NCBI GenBank assembly: GCA_002118135.1
Contig: BDIU01000020.1
Span: forward strand, 62,001 to 126,000
Reading direction: 5' to 3'
Source of the DNA: Trebouxia sp. TZW2008
Lineage: Eukaryota > Chlorophyta > Trebouxiophyceae > Trebouxiales > Trebouxiaceae
Length of the DNA: 64,000 nucleotides
The notes under the pieces were generated by a model. It ran no database searches. It worked only from the letters and a program-made list of their open reading frames with translations, and was not told the DNA's origin. Position 1 is the stretch's first letter. Each line of letters begins with the position of its first letter. Position numbers and translations under genes: made by a program. Of the stretch, positions 13,001 through 22,091 are shown piece by piece.

Positions 13001-15825
13001 CAATTGGCTGCTGTTAGTGGCAGAACTGATGTTGTCATGCAACACAGCATTTGCAGATGCTTTTCACCAGCACGCTGCATGCCTAGCTATAGCAAATACT
13101 TCAAACGCTGACACAGGCAAGTCAGCACATGCAGCATTGCAATCACAGAAGTGCGCATGATGACACAGGCAGCATGCCAGCAGCAAGCAATAGCTAGTAT
13201 GGCTCACCTCAGCTCACGGTCTTGAGCAGCAGTGACCATGATTGGCACCACATGGCTGGCATCCACGCACGTCACTTTGGCGCTGTGGAAGGCAAACGCA
13301 AGGGGCAGCGGGGAGGCTGCCTCAATATCAGCTGTGGTCACACTGGCTGAGGGGGCCAGCACAGCTCCAGAACCAAATGCTGACCAGGCACGTGTGAGGT
13401 GGCTGCGTGACGCTCCTGATGCCACTTCTGACAGGTACTGCAGGTCCATCTGCAGGACCTCGTTGCCTGATGTGCTCAGCGCCAAGTTGCCTCCTGATGG
13501 GGCGATGGATACGTGCAGTGGGTCCACATCTTTGGCAAAGATCAGAGGCACCTGGTGCTGTATGGTGAACATCTCATCCTTGCCTGACTGTCTGCATGTC
13601 AGACAAACCTGGTCCTCACTGATGGAGGGGCAAGCGTTCAGGACACAGCGATTTCTCTTTGTAAAGAATGCCTTGGTTGCCAGAAACTTACATCAAGTTG
13701 TTTGTGCTGATAAGCGCCATTGCAGTCAAAGTGCAATGATTAACTCCCAATGCATTGTTGTTACATCACGAGTTTTCCTGACGCCAAGTGTCCTTACAAG
13801 GAGAAGTAACTGTACAAAAAACGCATCAGAAAAAATTCTCCAAGTTGCAACTCAGCAGCAGGGTACTTGCCATGCCCATTGCATCATTCAGGGAACGTGA
13901 TTATCTTGTCATGTTGTTGCTGGAAACCGCTGTGACAGCTGCTAATTGTATGCAGACCAATGAAGGCCATTGCTGATATGGCAATGTGACTCAGCCTGCA
14001 CAATGAACAGCAGTTAAGACATGTCGGCAGCCATGCCGCGGCCTGTTATGGTGTGCAGCATGCTGCATTTGCCCTTGAGCAACAAGCTGCTCATTGTCTG
14101 ACTGCATACCCGCAATCTGACACTGCTGGTGCATGCTGCGGCCTGCTATGGTGTGCAGCATGCTGCCTTTGCCCTGGAGCAACAAGCTGCTGATTGTCTG
14201 AAGGCATACCTGCAATCTGACTCTGTTGGTGCATGCTGCGGCCTGCTATGGTATGCAGCATGCTGCATTTTCCCCGAAGCAACAAGCTGCTGGTGGTCTG
14301 AGTGCATACCTGCGATCTGACTCCATTGGTGCAAAGAAGCTGAGCATGGCATGGCTCAGGACGACAAAGCCTGCCTGGTGTGCAGCGATGCACAGCACAG
14401 GTATGTGCTCCATTAGCTGATAGCACCCTTTCTGCTCGCTGCGGAGGAAGACTCCAACCTGGCCTGTGACTGTGCCAACTGCCACAAATGTTCCTCTGAC
14501 CCATGTATGTGCTGAGAAAGTGGACAGGCCGCTCTGCGAGAGGCAAATATACATGTTTGAGCAAAGTCAGAAGTCAGACCTCTGGTAGCTGAAAAGCGCA
14601 GGAAGCCTGCAGAGCCTTCAGCTTGAGTGTGCATGTGTCCAGGTGCATGTTGTGCTTGATGACTGCGCAGTGGTGCTAGAACAGTCAGCACGACATTCTT
14701 GGAAGCTTGAAGACACAGATCAAGAGCCTGGATGCTGAGTTCAGAAGGCAGCAAAGTTGAACAATCAGCTGAACAGCTTCTCACATGGTACAGCTCAGTG
14801 TCAGCTTTCAGCCTCAACTCCTCCTCCACAAAGTCAATATGGTTGATTTCTGTTTCCCCAATGCAAATGAGCTGTGTCCCATCCCAGGGATTGAAGCTGA
14901 TATGGTGCACAGAGAAGCTGTGCGAGTCTGCCACAAGCACTTTGCCAGTGGACCATTTCCACACCATGATAGAGTTTTCTGGCTCTCCTGTGGCCATGAC
15001 CAGCAGATGGCCATCTTCACTGCAGTCAATGCACAAAACAGTCAAGGCTACGGCTTATTGATCCCTGATTTCAGCCAGGCATTGAAATTATTGCGGGATA
15101 TGGCAAAGCGGCTGCATAACACCAAGCATACCTGAATGTCACAGCTTGTATGCTTGCGCTCTGGCTGTATTTGGGGTCAATGTGCAGCACCTTCGCCCGC
15201 TTTGGCTTTGACACGCTATACACAGTGCACTGCAACAGCATTCATACATCAGCAGTGCAGCAACAGGATTGACTATATGCTTTATTCCTATTGGCTTGCA
15301 AGACTTTGGACATTGGACAGTCTTTCAGAGTGGTGGATCACACTACTTACAAAGCCATACCTGCAATTTTGGAGCATCACCAGCCACAGACTGCACCACG
15401 GCTGCATATGCCTTGTTTGGAGACAATGCAATGTCCCACACTTTGGGAACGCCATCACCAGCAAGCATGAAAGATGTCTGCAGTTGGGGCAAACATACGC
15501 ATAGTTGGCAAACTTGGCAGCTTCTGTATGTAGTAGGCAGAGTAACTTATCGAAGTAGCACCCACACCTCGGATGTGCTGCAGTCATAGTTTGCCACGTG
15601 TTTGCCAAGTGGATAGAGTACATGCCGATCATCGACATGAAGCACATTGTGCTTAACGTGCTTGCTAACGCCAAAGCCACAACTGCACCACCAGAAATTG
15701 CTTTATCCGGGCTCGATTTGAGTGTACAACGTGATCAAGCTTAACGGAGGAGAAAAACTAGCTTACCTAGCGCTGACTGCCACTGCAGGCGCAGCACTTT
15801 CGATTTCTTCCGACACTCTCTCCAT
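1081..15825 (-). CDS. CFAP57: CFAP57/FAP57 (WDR65), WD-repeat and coiled-coil axonemal protein
   Basis: This axonemal protein helps dock a subset of inner dynein arms in motile cilia. The start is at 15825 (MERVSEEIESAA). Exons, with phases agreeing unless noted: 15767-15825, 15568-15682, 15361-15477, 15132-15229, 14785-15019, 14310-14533, 13208-13591, 12682-12819, 12305-12455, 11711-11918, 10974-11118, 10286-10515, 9342-9587, 8807-8937, 7979-8120, 7414-7542, 6440-6613, 5874-5978, 5360-5527, 4670-4825, 4139-4288, 3072-3304, 2294-2465, 1085-1285. Residues 1 to about 680 are WD repeats with family landmarks (LHVDDRHVLYPLGKHVANYD, CSFSNGGQLFAA). Residues of about 690-1170 are coiled coil (ADMEKHKFVLGYRTQ matches the family's KFVLDYK). 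The tail is Pro/Arg/Thr-rich. The total is about 1,370 residues, close to known orthologues. One short exon between 11918 and 12305 was not located, because the phases do not join there. The 3' end is uncertain: the exon at 1085-1285 may terminate at a TAG at 1081. Ghost exons fill many introns. Confidence 0.93.
1332..1502. mobile_element. Palindromic MITE, Tc1/mariner-pogo type
   Basis: This block of about 170 bp starts TA-CAGTAGACTC and ends in a degenerate inverted version (gagctgactgTA). It closely matches, in opposite orientation, the block at 7094-7266, including the shared core 'CGCCATTGGTAACCA' and 'GACAATTTGATGTAAGGACA'. CAGT-type termini flanked by TA are typical of Tc1/mariner-pogo non-autonomous elements. 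It lies in a CFAP57 intron. Confidence 0.6.
1503..1660. repeat. Second, partial copy of the MITE family
   Basis: The sequence directly after the first MITE repeats its motifs in order: aaggacaac, caccaatcgctgtactcagactgca, acaactcaatataaggacaat and tgaccagtgcagttgtgaca. It has no clean termini, so I read it as a decayed tandem copy. Confidence 0.45.
1697..2360 (-). repeat. Five tandem copies of a CFAP57 exon 3' part
   Basis: The exon segment coding LVEQQRCQILDLKDALQ, with its donor (AAGG|GTGAGC), appears at about 2294-2360, 2140-2212, 2030-2095, 1935-1995 and 1702-1765. The copies start about 154, 110, 95 and 233 bp apart. The widest spacing holds a LINE 3' fragment. Several copies keep the frame and the donor, so some may be used as alternative exons; others carry stops or changed residues. 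Confidence 0.75.
1785..1910 (-). mobile_element. LINE 3' end fragment
   Basis: An attcattcattcag tail is followed by 'cagcaggcccaactaggta' and related sequence. This matches the 3' end of the LINE fragment at 63370-63490, which has the same tetranucleotide tail. It is a short 5'-truncated insertion within a run of ghost exons in the last part of CFAP57. Confidence 0.6.
2410..2620 (-). repeat. Duplicated CFAP57 exon 5' part
   Basis: Two copies about 147 bp apart (near 2418 and 2565) share a nearly identical block of roughly 55 bases coding PSTGALLLGSPTRALN. The outer copy at 2565-2616 has the stronger acceptor (tttgctgcag), while the inner copy continues into the longer open exon. Which acceptor is used cannot be settled from sequence alone. 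Confidence 0.7.
2660..2826. repeat. Two-copy tandem repeat, about 84 bp unit
   Basis: The block running 'gagccattcaggatgatcat' through 'tgcagtcttcttctatttca' recurs directly next to itself at about 2745-2826 with a few substitutions. It lies in the CFAP57 intron between the exons at 2294-2465 and 3072-3304. No coding role was seen. Confidence 0.7.
3650..3725. repeat. AAT/AAC-rich microsatellite in an intron
   Basis: An imperfect run of aataat, cataat and aacaac trinucleotides lies in the long CFAP57 intron between exons 4139-4288 and 3072-3304. The rest of this intron (3305-4138) shows no gene. Confidence 0.7.
4281..4420 (-). repeat. Ghost copy of CFAP57 exon 4139-4288
   Basis: The real exon's first part (TVRDKVLENAALLKEL) and its acceptor recur about 115 bp upstream as TVRDEVLGKAALLKQA, followed by frame decay. 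The acceptor-side sequence ctcacagtctg is kept in both copies. Confidence 0.75.
4800..5110 (-). repeat. Ghost copies of CFAP57 exon 4670-4825
   Basis: The exon start (EIQRLVTRYCSDRTI) with its acceptor recurs at about 4885-4935 and again, more decayed, at about 5030-5085, roughly 97 and 145 bp further on. The copies keep 'caccaagcgctggat', but the acceptor is altered. Confidence 0.7.
5940..6155 (-). repeat. Ghost copy of CFAP57 exon 5874-5978
   Basis: The stretch around the exon start (ELEQELEPKEDQ) recurs 146 bp away at about 6090-6155, including the acceptor-side context. The copy lies in the adjacent intron and is shorter than the exon. Confidence 0.7.
6320..6490 (-). repeat. Ghost copy of CFAP57 exon 6440-6613, donor side
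   Basis: The exon end (HKFVLGYRTQ) recurs at about 6323-6362, 119 bp downstream in the gene, with point changes. Nearby, the 17-base string agaaacagcatctgctg also occurs twice (about 6671 and 6756). Confidence 0.65.
7094..7266. mobile_element. Palindromic MITE, Tc1/mariner-pogo type, best copy
   Basis: The element is bounded by TA-CAGTAAACT at the left and AGTTTACTG-TA at the right, giving perfect 9-base termini and a TA target duplication. Inside it repeats GTCCTTACATCAA-like motifs. It lies in a CFAP57 intron. Its length of about 170 bp and its lack of coding capacity make it non-autonomous. Confidence 0.75.
8095..8625 (-). repeat. Ghost copies of CFAP57 exon 7979-8120
   Basis: The exon start (KLVEAEEKYNGV) with its gcatgcag acceptor recurs in decayed form at about 8240, 8370, 8490 and 8600, spaced by roughly 110-130 bp. 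The most distant copy still encodes DERYHGKLGTMQTN, recognisable against EEKYNGVMDSMQEA. Confidence 0.75.
10010..10370 (-). repeat. Two extra copies of the CFAP57 exon 10286-10515 end
   Basis: The real exon end (ELPPVYLMRQSDLAAMDDRI and onward, with its donor) is followed by copies at about 10144-10225 and 10010-10085, spaced 137 and 134 bp. The farthest copy keeps an open frame (PPVYLIRQSNLAATDDRI) and a GT after the final Gln. The middle copy is more changed. Confidence 0.8.
11058..11300 (-). repeat. Ghost copy of CFAP57 exon 10974-11118
   Basis: About 80 bases covering the exon start and acceptor recur exactly 170 bp away (ccagcacaatgccctt at 11058 and 11228). The copy keeps the flanking 'taccaaac' intron sequence, so exon and intron were duplicated together. 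Confidence 0.8.
13634..13815. mobile_element. Diverged MITE copy
   Basis: This shares ordered motifs with the MITE at 7094-7266: tttgtaa, ccttggttgcca, cttacatcaa, cgccattg, gtccttacaa and taactgta. The termini are degraded. It lies in the CFAP57 intron just upstream of exon 13208-13591. Confidence 0.55.
14004..14334 (-). repeat. 100-bp tandem repeat carrying copies of a splice donor
   Basis: Three units have an exact 100-bp period: gcatacc occurs at 14104, 14204 and 14304. The unit at 14304 spans the real donor of CFAP57 exon 14310-14533 (CGCAG|GTATGC). Both other units keep a nearly identical donor and part of the exon end. Confidence 0.85.
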
Positions 15826-16129
15826 ACTGATCAAACCACTTGATCAGCTCAAGAGACGTGTTAAACCAGCAGCCGAGCATCGCGCAACGGCTGTTGCAAC
15901 GGAGCTTGGCTTGTGAGCTCCCATTCTCGATCCAACAAAGCACTCTAGCTGCGCTGCCGGTCAAAGCTCTGCACAAAGCTCTACAGCAAACCAGGAGCGA
16001 CTGTGCTCTTGTGTGAAGCCCATGACTGATACTGGAGAAGAAGAACGCAAAATCGCATCGACAATCAGGGTTCTACTAGGGTATCGGCCGCGCTTCGCGC
16101 GGCCTACAAGCAATGTCAGGCGACCTGAT

Positions 16130-16330
16130 ACATGCAATGCAATGCAGAGCCTTGCCATTCAAGGCAAAGCAAAGCACAGCAATGATGCAATGCAACACAA
16201 TGCAGTCAAGATCAATGCAAGGTAACACAATGTTGTCTGATGCTGATGTTGTTTGTGCTGAATCCAAAGTGATGCATTGCTACGCGCTTCATTGCATTGC
16301 ATTGCATTGCATTGCATTGCATTTTGTTTT
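16130..16330. repeat. ATTGC pentanucleotide microsatellite, both orientations
   Basis: Runs of gcaat lie on one side (about 16133-16215) and attgc on the other (about 16289-16323, at least six near-perfect units), so the array is partly self-complementary. Confidence 0.75.
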
Positions 16331-16627
16331 GCACTGCTTTGCATCGCACTGCATTCTTTGCATGGCTGTTTATCGCGCTTATGATACCGCACAGACTCCT
16401 GCTGCTATCAACGCATGCTTCTCATTCCAGACACCGACATCGGGACAAAACATGAGCGGTGGCAAAGGCCGATCGCGAAGTACGTCGACGATCAGGACGA
16501 CATAGGACAAAAAGGAACGGGGAACGATGGATTTACGAAATGAATCGGTCCCGAAAGGGAATCCGGGGGACATGATGAGCGTCGAGTTCATAAAGTCAAG
16601 AATGGTCACATCTTGCGCTCAGTATTA

Positions 16628-16975
16628 TACACCCCCCGCTCTGCCCCGGGGGCAAGCCCCCCCACGGCCGAAGGCCGGTTGCATCAAAGTGGGCAGCCCA
16701 CACAAAACCATTGCTGGAGCATCAAGTTTGTGGGCGATACAAAGGATTTTGCGCTTTTTAAGCAAATACGGTGCTGCCACACCAAAATTTAACGCAAATA
16801 CAGGCAAAATGTGCTTTCAAACAGAAATCGCAACTTGGCACCCCGCACGCACTGGTCATTGCCCGTGGGCAGCCCTCCCAAAAAGCCAACAAAACAAAAT
16901 TTTGAGGGGGCGCAGCCCCCGCGAATTTTTGCCCCTGTGGAGGGCAACCCCCGATTTTAGAGGCCCTGTCGACAA
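16628..16975. repeat. GC-palindrome-rich block of foreign composition
   Basis: Short perfect hairpins occur close together: gggggcaagccccc, cggccgaaggccg and gggggcgcagccccc. They alternate with plain AT-rich sequence. Such palindromes are unlike the rest of the window and resemble dispersed hairpin repeats known from green-algal organelle intergenic DNA. Origin as organelle DNA or as a local repeat element cannot be decided here. Confidence 0.5.
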
Positions 16976-17187
16976 TGGTAGCTGCTGAAGAAGAGCAGCG
17001 CGCAACTTTGCGAAACACAGGTTGACTTGACGCTGTATATCGTGTGCTGGGCTGGCGTAGCGTGGTGACAAGCATTGCAAGCCTTGGGGCAGGCCGCTGT
17101 ATTGCCCAGCTCCTGTCCCTCCGATTGTTGCCATCCCGATCATCCCTTTGGCTTCTTGGCGAGTTTGGGCTTCGCTTCACACTCAGC

Positions 17188-20100
17188 ATGTCGGTATACG
17201 CTGCACGGTCTGCGCCCTTCTGCGGCGCAAGGGGTCACCAATGCTGGCGGCAGCAATGCATCAATGCCAGCCGGACTCTCCACGAGTCATCGATGTTTGT
17301 CAGGCCGCATAAGCAGCTAATGCGACCTGTGCCAAACAGATATATCTCTCACCCAAGCAAGCGCGCCCGTACCTCGACTGCGTTGCCTGGTAGCGCTGAC
17401 CTGCAGCTTCAGATGCCCAACAATACGGAGGATGCGTTAGCTTCGCCCGACATCTTTCAGTCCGCCCTAAATGCGCTGAGTTTGGGGTCACCCACAGATT
17501 CCTACGATGGCTCATATGACGACCTGCATGAGGATATATCACTGGAGCAAGGTCCTGCAGCTGCTCAAGTTGGCAAAGCTGTATATGAGGTTGGCTCAGT
17601 AGCATTTACTGCCGAGTCTGTGTGGACCTGACTCAGACTCGTGCATAAGTGACACAGTGGTCCATGACAGGTCCTTAAGGTCTCAAGAAGCGGCAAGACA
17701 CGAAGGATCTACGTCAAGCGTAGAGACCTGCTCAGGGCAAATCACCTGCAGCCTAGGGACTTGCGACGCATAGACCCATCTTTGTCAATAACAAAGACAT
17801 CACCCAACATTTCTGTCAAGGAGCATTGTGTACTTGTGAACCTTGGTGGCGTCAGGTGACAATCCTGCGCAGCTTTGATGGTTGCTTGCATGCAGATCTG
17901 GGCACAGCATGATGAGCTGTGATTGCTGTGCGCAAAATTACGCGTCCATTTGCGCCTTTGCAATCACCAACTTATCGCAGAGTACGCTCTGCACCTTGTA
18001 TACTTTTCTATTGGCTTTGGCAGCATTTACATTGTGAACTAAACGCAAGAAAGGAATGCAAGAGTTTCAGTCATGCAATGCAGGTCAATCATCACTGCGC
18101 ACAACTGCTTGCTTTTTGAGCCAAACAACCCTCAAAGCAAGAAGTTTTTGGAGTGCGTCACACCCCGCCTCACATCCAAGGAGGGTGCCAGGGTTCTGCA
18201 AGAATACAGGCGCACCCATGACGAGTACTCAGAAGAAGGCAATGAGCAGCCACCCTTTGAATTAGAGATGATTGAAGGCGCCCTTATGGTTGCAACAGGT
18301 GTGCAGTCATTTGCTAGCTTTCTGTGAACCGTCAGTCAGCATCTGGAATGAAGCAGTCTTCAGCCAACTCTGTCAAACGGTTTCTAAACCAATGCATCAA
18401 CTATAAGTGGCGTTGCTGCCATATGCATCTGACAGGAGAGTCCTGTCAACAACTTGTTAGATCTGTTGGCATCGCATACAAGGCAGCTGCAGTGCTGATC
18501 ATGCGCTCATTCGCAACATAAGCGCTCAGGAGTGTACACTATCACAACATCTGCCAGTTGATGCCAATTCAATCATTGCAGAGTTGGCATCAGCAATGGC
18601 TGTTTCTGGAGACTCAATATACAGTGGGTCTTGTGCAGGTCGACTGGATGCAGAGCTGCTGACAGTCACAAAGAGAGTGACTAATGTCTTACAAATGCTG
18701 CCCAAGGACATCACCCCCATCAATCTTGAGGAGCTTCGCAGAGTCAAGCAGCAGCTGGTTGAGCTGGAGAGCAAAGCTGAGAACATTGTGTAAGCCAAGC
18801 TTATGCTCACCATTCCCTGAGCTAGTTGTGAAGCTCATCTGGGTACTGTACGAGCAGAGCATTGAAATGCCTGTGACAGCTTTTGGTGACAGCGTGCAAT
18901 CTAGCTATGCCCTGGTTGAGCTGTCAGCATCTTTGACGCTGGCACTGCTTGTTTATGTGATCAAGTCTGCCAGGGATTAATCTGTGTGTGAAATGCATGT
19001 AGCTTCTCTTTGAGTGGCTTACAGCAGTCCAGAAAGTTGCAGCACGGCGGGCCTGTTTAGAGGCATCATCGCTTGTTTTGCCACAACGTATACATACAAA
19101 GCAAGACAAGAGAGCTTCATGTGCCTTTCAGCTGTGCCACAGTGGTGAAAGTTGTCCTGCAAGAATTAAGTAGTGTGCTCGGGAGCTGGCACTTTGGAGG
19201 TCAGAAATAGCCTATTGTCTTACATCCCAACATCCACTGGCAATGGCAAGAGATTAGCAAAATCATGTGTACCCTAGACTTGCTGTTGTGCCTGCAGCAA
19301 CATGCTTGAAGAGCTGATGGACGATGAGGATGAGATGCGGGACATGAACCTCAGCAGCCGCCCCAGCCGAGAGGAGAAGCGCCGCGTCAGGGAGCGCGAC
19401 AGGCTTGAGAGGGAGATGGAGAGGTGATGCACCTGCTGCTGCTTGTCGTTCTGCTGTTGCTGCTGTTGTTTTTGCTCTTGCCGCTGCATCACAGTTTCAG
19501 ACAATATGATAGGCTAAAGAGGAAAGATTACCTGCCTGCTGCTGATGCTTGTGGTGCTGCTGTTCGGTCTGTTGTTGTTTCATCTGCTGTGTCTACTGCT
19601 GCTGCTGCTGCTGCTGCTGCTGTTATCCGCAGCTGCTGCTGCTAACTGCAATTGAGTCTGTTGTCCTTGCTGCTTCTGTTGTCAAGTCTAATGCTGGTGC
19701 TGCTGCTGCTGCTGTTACTGTTGAGTCTGTTGCTGCTAGTGCTGCTGCTGCTCTTGCGCCTGCTGTCGCTGGTGCTGCATGCCCCTGTGCACAGAGTCAA
19801 ATGGCAGTGACCTGTCTTGCAGGGAGCGGGACATGGCTAGGCGTGAAGAAGCGCAGGAAGGCCCTTTCAGCTCCCTGCAAGAGTTCAGAGAGTACAAAGA
19901 CAGCCAGCGTCAAGCTAAGCTGCAGCGGGAACAGCAGCAGCGGCAGCAATTGACGCCGCAACAGACAATGCAGTTTCAGGCAACACCAAGCACGCAGTCC
20001 ATGCAGTCCAGTAGTGAGGACAGTGACAGCGACCGCAGAGCTTCTTCATCTCAGGCTTCCACTAGTAGCAATGGCACTGGCAGCGCCAGTAGTGGTTCTA

Positions 20101-21146
20101 GCAGAGGCTTTGGTCGTAGCGGACGACAGTCACGCAAAGACTATGAGATGGGGTGAGTCAACTGTCTCAACTGGAACGACCTTTTGCAGGGTGTCAATGC
20201 TTGCTCTGTCCAAGACTAAGTTTCATTCAGCTGTGCATTGATCATCAGTGATCAAATGGCAGCACTGCATACAAGGCTGCAATTAAGGCCTGCTGTTGTG
20301 AATGGTGATATACAGTATAGCCATAGAAAAGCACGAGCAATGCTTTTGTGCTGCTTTGAGAAACGGTGAAAGCTTCCTTTTCAATACGCAGCCAGTCATT
20401 CACAGCAGCAGTTATCATCTGTCATGCTTACGCACAGGCGCAGCCAGGAGGAAGCTGAAGAGGGCTATCAGGAAGCTGAGGCAGCTCTGGAGATTATGGA
20501 AGAGGCAGAAGCTGAAGAGGCCGAGCTTGAAGAAGTAGAAGACTTGCTAGAATATTATTTGCAGCGCGCCACCACCACTCAGTCAGAAGCTGAGCGGCTG
20601 CTGGCTGGTAGTCGTGACCTTGAGGAGTCAATTGGTGTGTCCTTGTCAGCCAGACGCTTTGAGGTAAGCTCAGACCTTTGACTACTGGCAGTTTTTTGCC
20701 ATTGCACGTGATCTTGTATATTCCTGCATTTGAGACTCAACAGCCAGTTGCGCGTGACAGCATCTGTGACTCGCACCAAAGCTGCTGCAAATGCTGCGCA
20801 AATGCTTGCACAGACTACAGAGGCATGACGTCTGAGAGATTGTGCATGTGTGTCATTATGTGACTCAGCGAGCTGTATAAGGTCCAAGTCAAGGTATAGA
20901 GTGCTGTGCATGAACTGATGTCTGGTCACTGTCCTGCAGGTGAATAGATTAGAGCTTACACTTTCAATGGCAGGCTTTGCAGCTGGCATTGGGGCCATGA
21001 TAGCAGGCATTTTCGGAATGAACTTGAAGTCCACGCTGGAAGAAAGCATCATTGGGTTCTGGGGCACTACCGCTGCAATAGTTTTAGGCTGCTTCTGGAT
21101 ATTTGTAGCCCTGTACAAATACACATGCCGCCGGCGTATTCTTTAG
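17188..21146 (+). CDS. MRS2: MRS2/ALR-family CorA-type Mg2+ transporter
   Basis: This is a membrane Mg2+ channel of mitochondria, plastids or another endomembrane. Exons: 17188 to about 17589 or 17619, 17671-17855, 18084-18298, 18639-18789, 19298-19423, 19823-20152, 20438-20663, 20940-21146. All phases join except that the end of exon 1 has several phase-0 donors. The N-terminal exon is basic and Ser-rich, suggesting a transit peptide. The core reads RRIYVKRRDLLRANHLQPRD (family start), LLFEPNN, ELRRVKQQLVELESK and LEELMDDEDEMRDMNLS. The last exon has the signature GMN in IAGIFGMNLKS, between two TM helices and a basic tail. The exon at 19823-20152 encodes an unusually long Gln/Ser-rich acidic insert. 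An upstream in-frame Met at 17044 is possible. Confidence 0.93.
19430..19790 (+). repeat. CTG/TGC-rich intron of MRS2
   Basis: The intron between exons 19298-19423 and 19823-20152 is dominated by ctg and gct triplets, including nine perfect units near 19598-19624. On either strand this gives open frames of Leu, Ala or Gln runs, which I treat as repeat artefacts. Confidence 0.7.
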
Positions 21147-22091
21147 AGATGTGTACTACGCATCATACTGGTAGTGACAGCTGAGGGCATCATGGTGACG
21201 CAAATTTCAGCGTGCAGTCAGTTGTGACGGCAAACTCATGCTTCACCCGCAGGATTGTATGTCTTGTGTGCTGCTGGCAAGAAGCAAGACTTACAGCAAT
21301 GCTGCATTGGCAGTGCATTACAGTTGTGCAGGCTTAGGGATGTACATGTGTAAGCGTAACCATGTATATGTGCCAGCCAAGTTGAGATGCTTGGACTTGC
21401 ATTCTTTGAGCGGTAGGGCCGCGAGATGCTCAAGTTGCATAACATTGCATTTGTCAATTTCAATATTGTCATGTTTGTGCCGCACATAAATGCACATGTG
21501 GACCAGAGAGAGAGAGAGAGAGAGATTTTTTCCATGTTGCACACTTTGCAGCCAGTGTACTGAGCGAAATTGTTAACGAGGAATTGCGCTCAGGGCGTCG
21601 TGGGGTTGAGCCTGACTGAACCGTGGCAGCAGCCCCAGCAGCCCTGTCATTGAAGAGTCTAGGCCACTTTTCCAGGAAGCTGTGACCTTTCCTTTCCTTT
21701 CCTTCCCTTTCTTTCCTGTGGTTTCAGAGCTGTGACTAGCGTCCATGACTAAGGAATCACGCTCGAGCCATGACAACATCAACGCATGTTCAGCGGCCAA
21801 GTTGGTACCACGCCTGAGGGTAGCGCGTTGCGTACTCGCGCAACATATAGGAATAGTGTTGGGTCAACGTCGCCACATTCGATCCAGCATCATATTTGCT
21901 ACACTGCAACCGAGCTCGTCCTGTAAAGCTGCAGTCATGGTAAGACGACCGTTCGCTGACGCGTGACAATTTTGCCACACACTTTCCGGCAATAGATACC
22001 AGCATAAGCACACGCCACTCTTGTCAATCCGGCATATGGTTTTGCCCAGCGCTGCCAGTTGCTTGTAGATCTCGTTCACGAGACGTCTTGC
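21147..22091. other. Intergenic, MRS2 to hydrolase copy 1
   Basis: It contains a GA dinucleotide run at about 21507-21525 and a ctttcctttcc run near 21690-21712. A possible one-codon first exon of the next gene (ATG|GTAAGA, near 21937) lies in this stretch. No other gene was seen. Confidence 0.5.

Larger units (their letters stand above)
15826..17187. promoter_or_regulatory. Shared upstream region of CFAP57 (-) and MRS2 (+)
   Basis: The divergent starts at 15825 and 17188 leave about 1.36 kb. It holds ATTGC/GCAAT repeats (16130-16325), a hairpin ggccgcgcttcgcgcggcc near 16087, and a GC-palindrome block (16628-16975). No convincing gene was seen, although an open frame on the minus strand at 16379-16609 is noted. 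Promoter function is inferred from the layout only. Confidence 0.5.

Noticed and set aside
13232..13900. Long plus-strand open frame of 222 codons
   Set aside because: It lies antisense to CFAP57 exon 13208-13591, which has family similarity and matching phases on the other strand.
14004..14334. CRISPR-like regular repeat
   Set aside because: The 100-bp units are contiguous copies of an exon junction with no unique spacers, and the DNA is eukaryotic.
16379..16609. Minus-strand frame of 76 codons near the CFAP57 promoter
   Set aside because: No similarity recognised, and it overlaps repeat-rich DNA; left out as a gene.
19430..19660. Leu/Ala-rich coding region
   Set aside because: It is a triplet repeat inside an MRS2 intron; the flanking exons join in phase without it.
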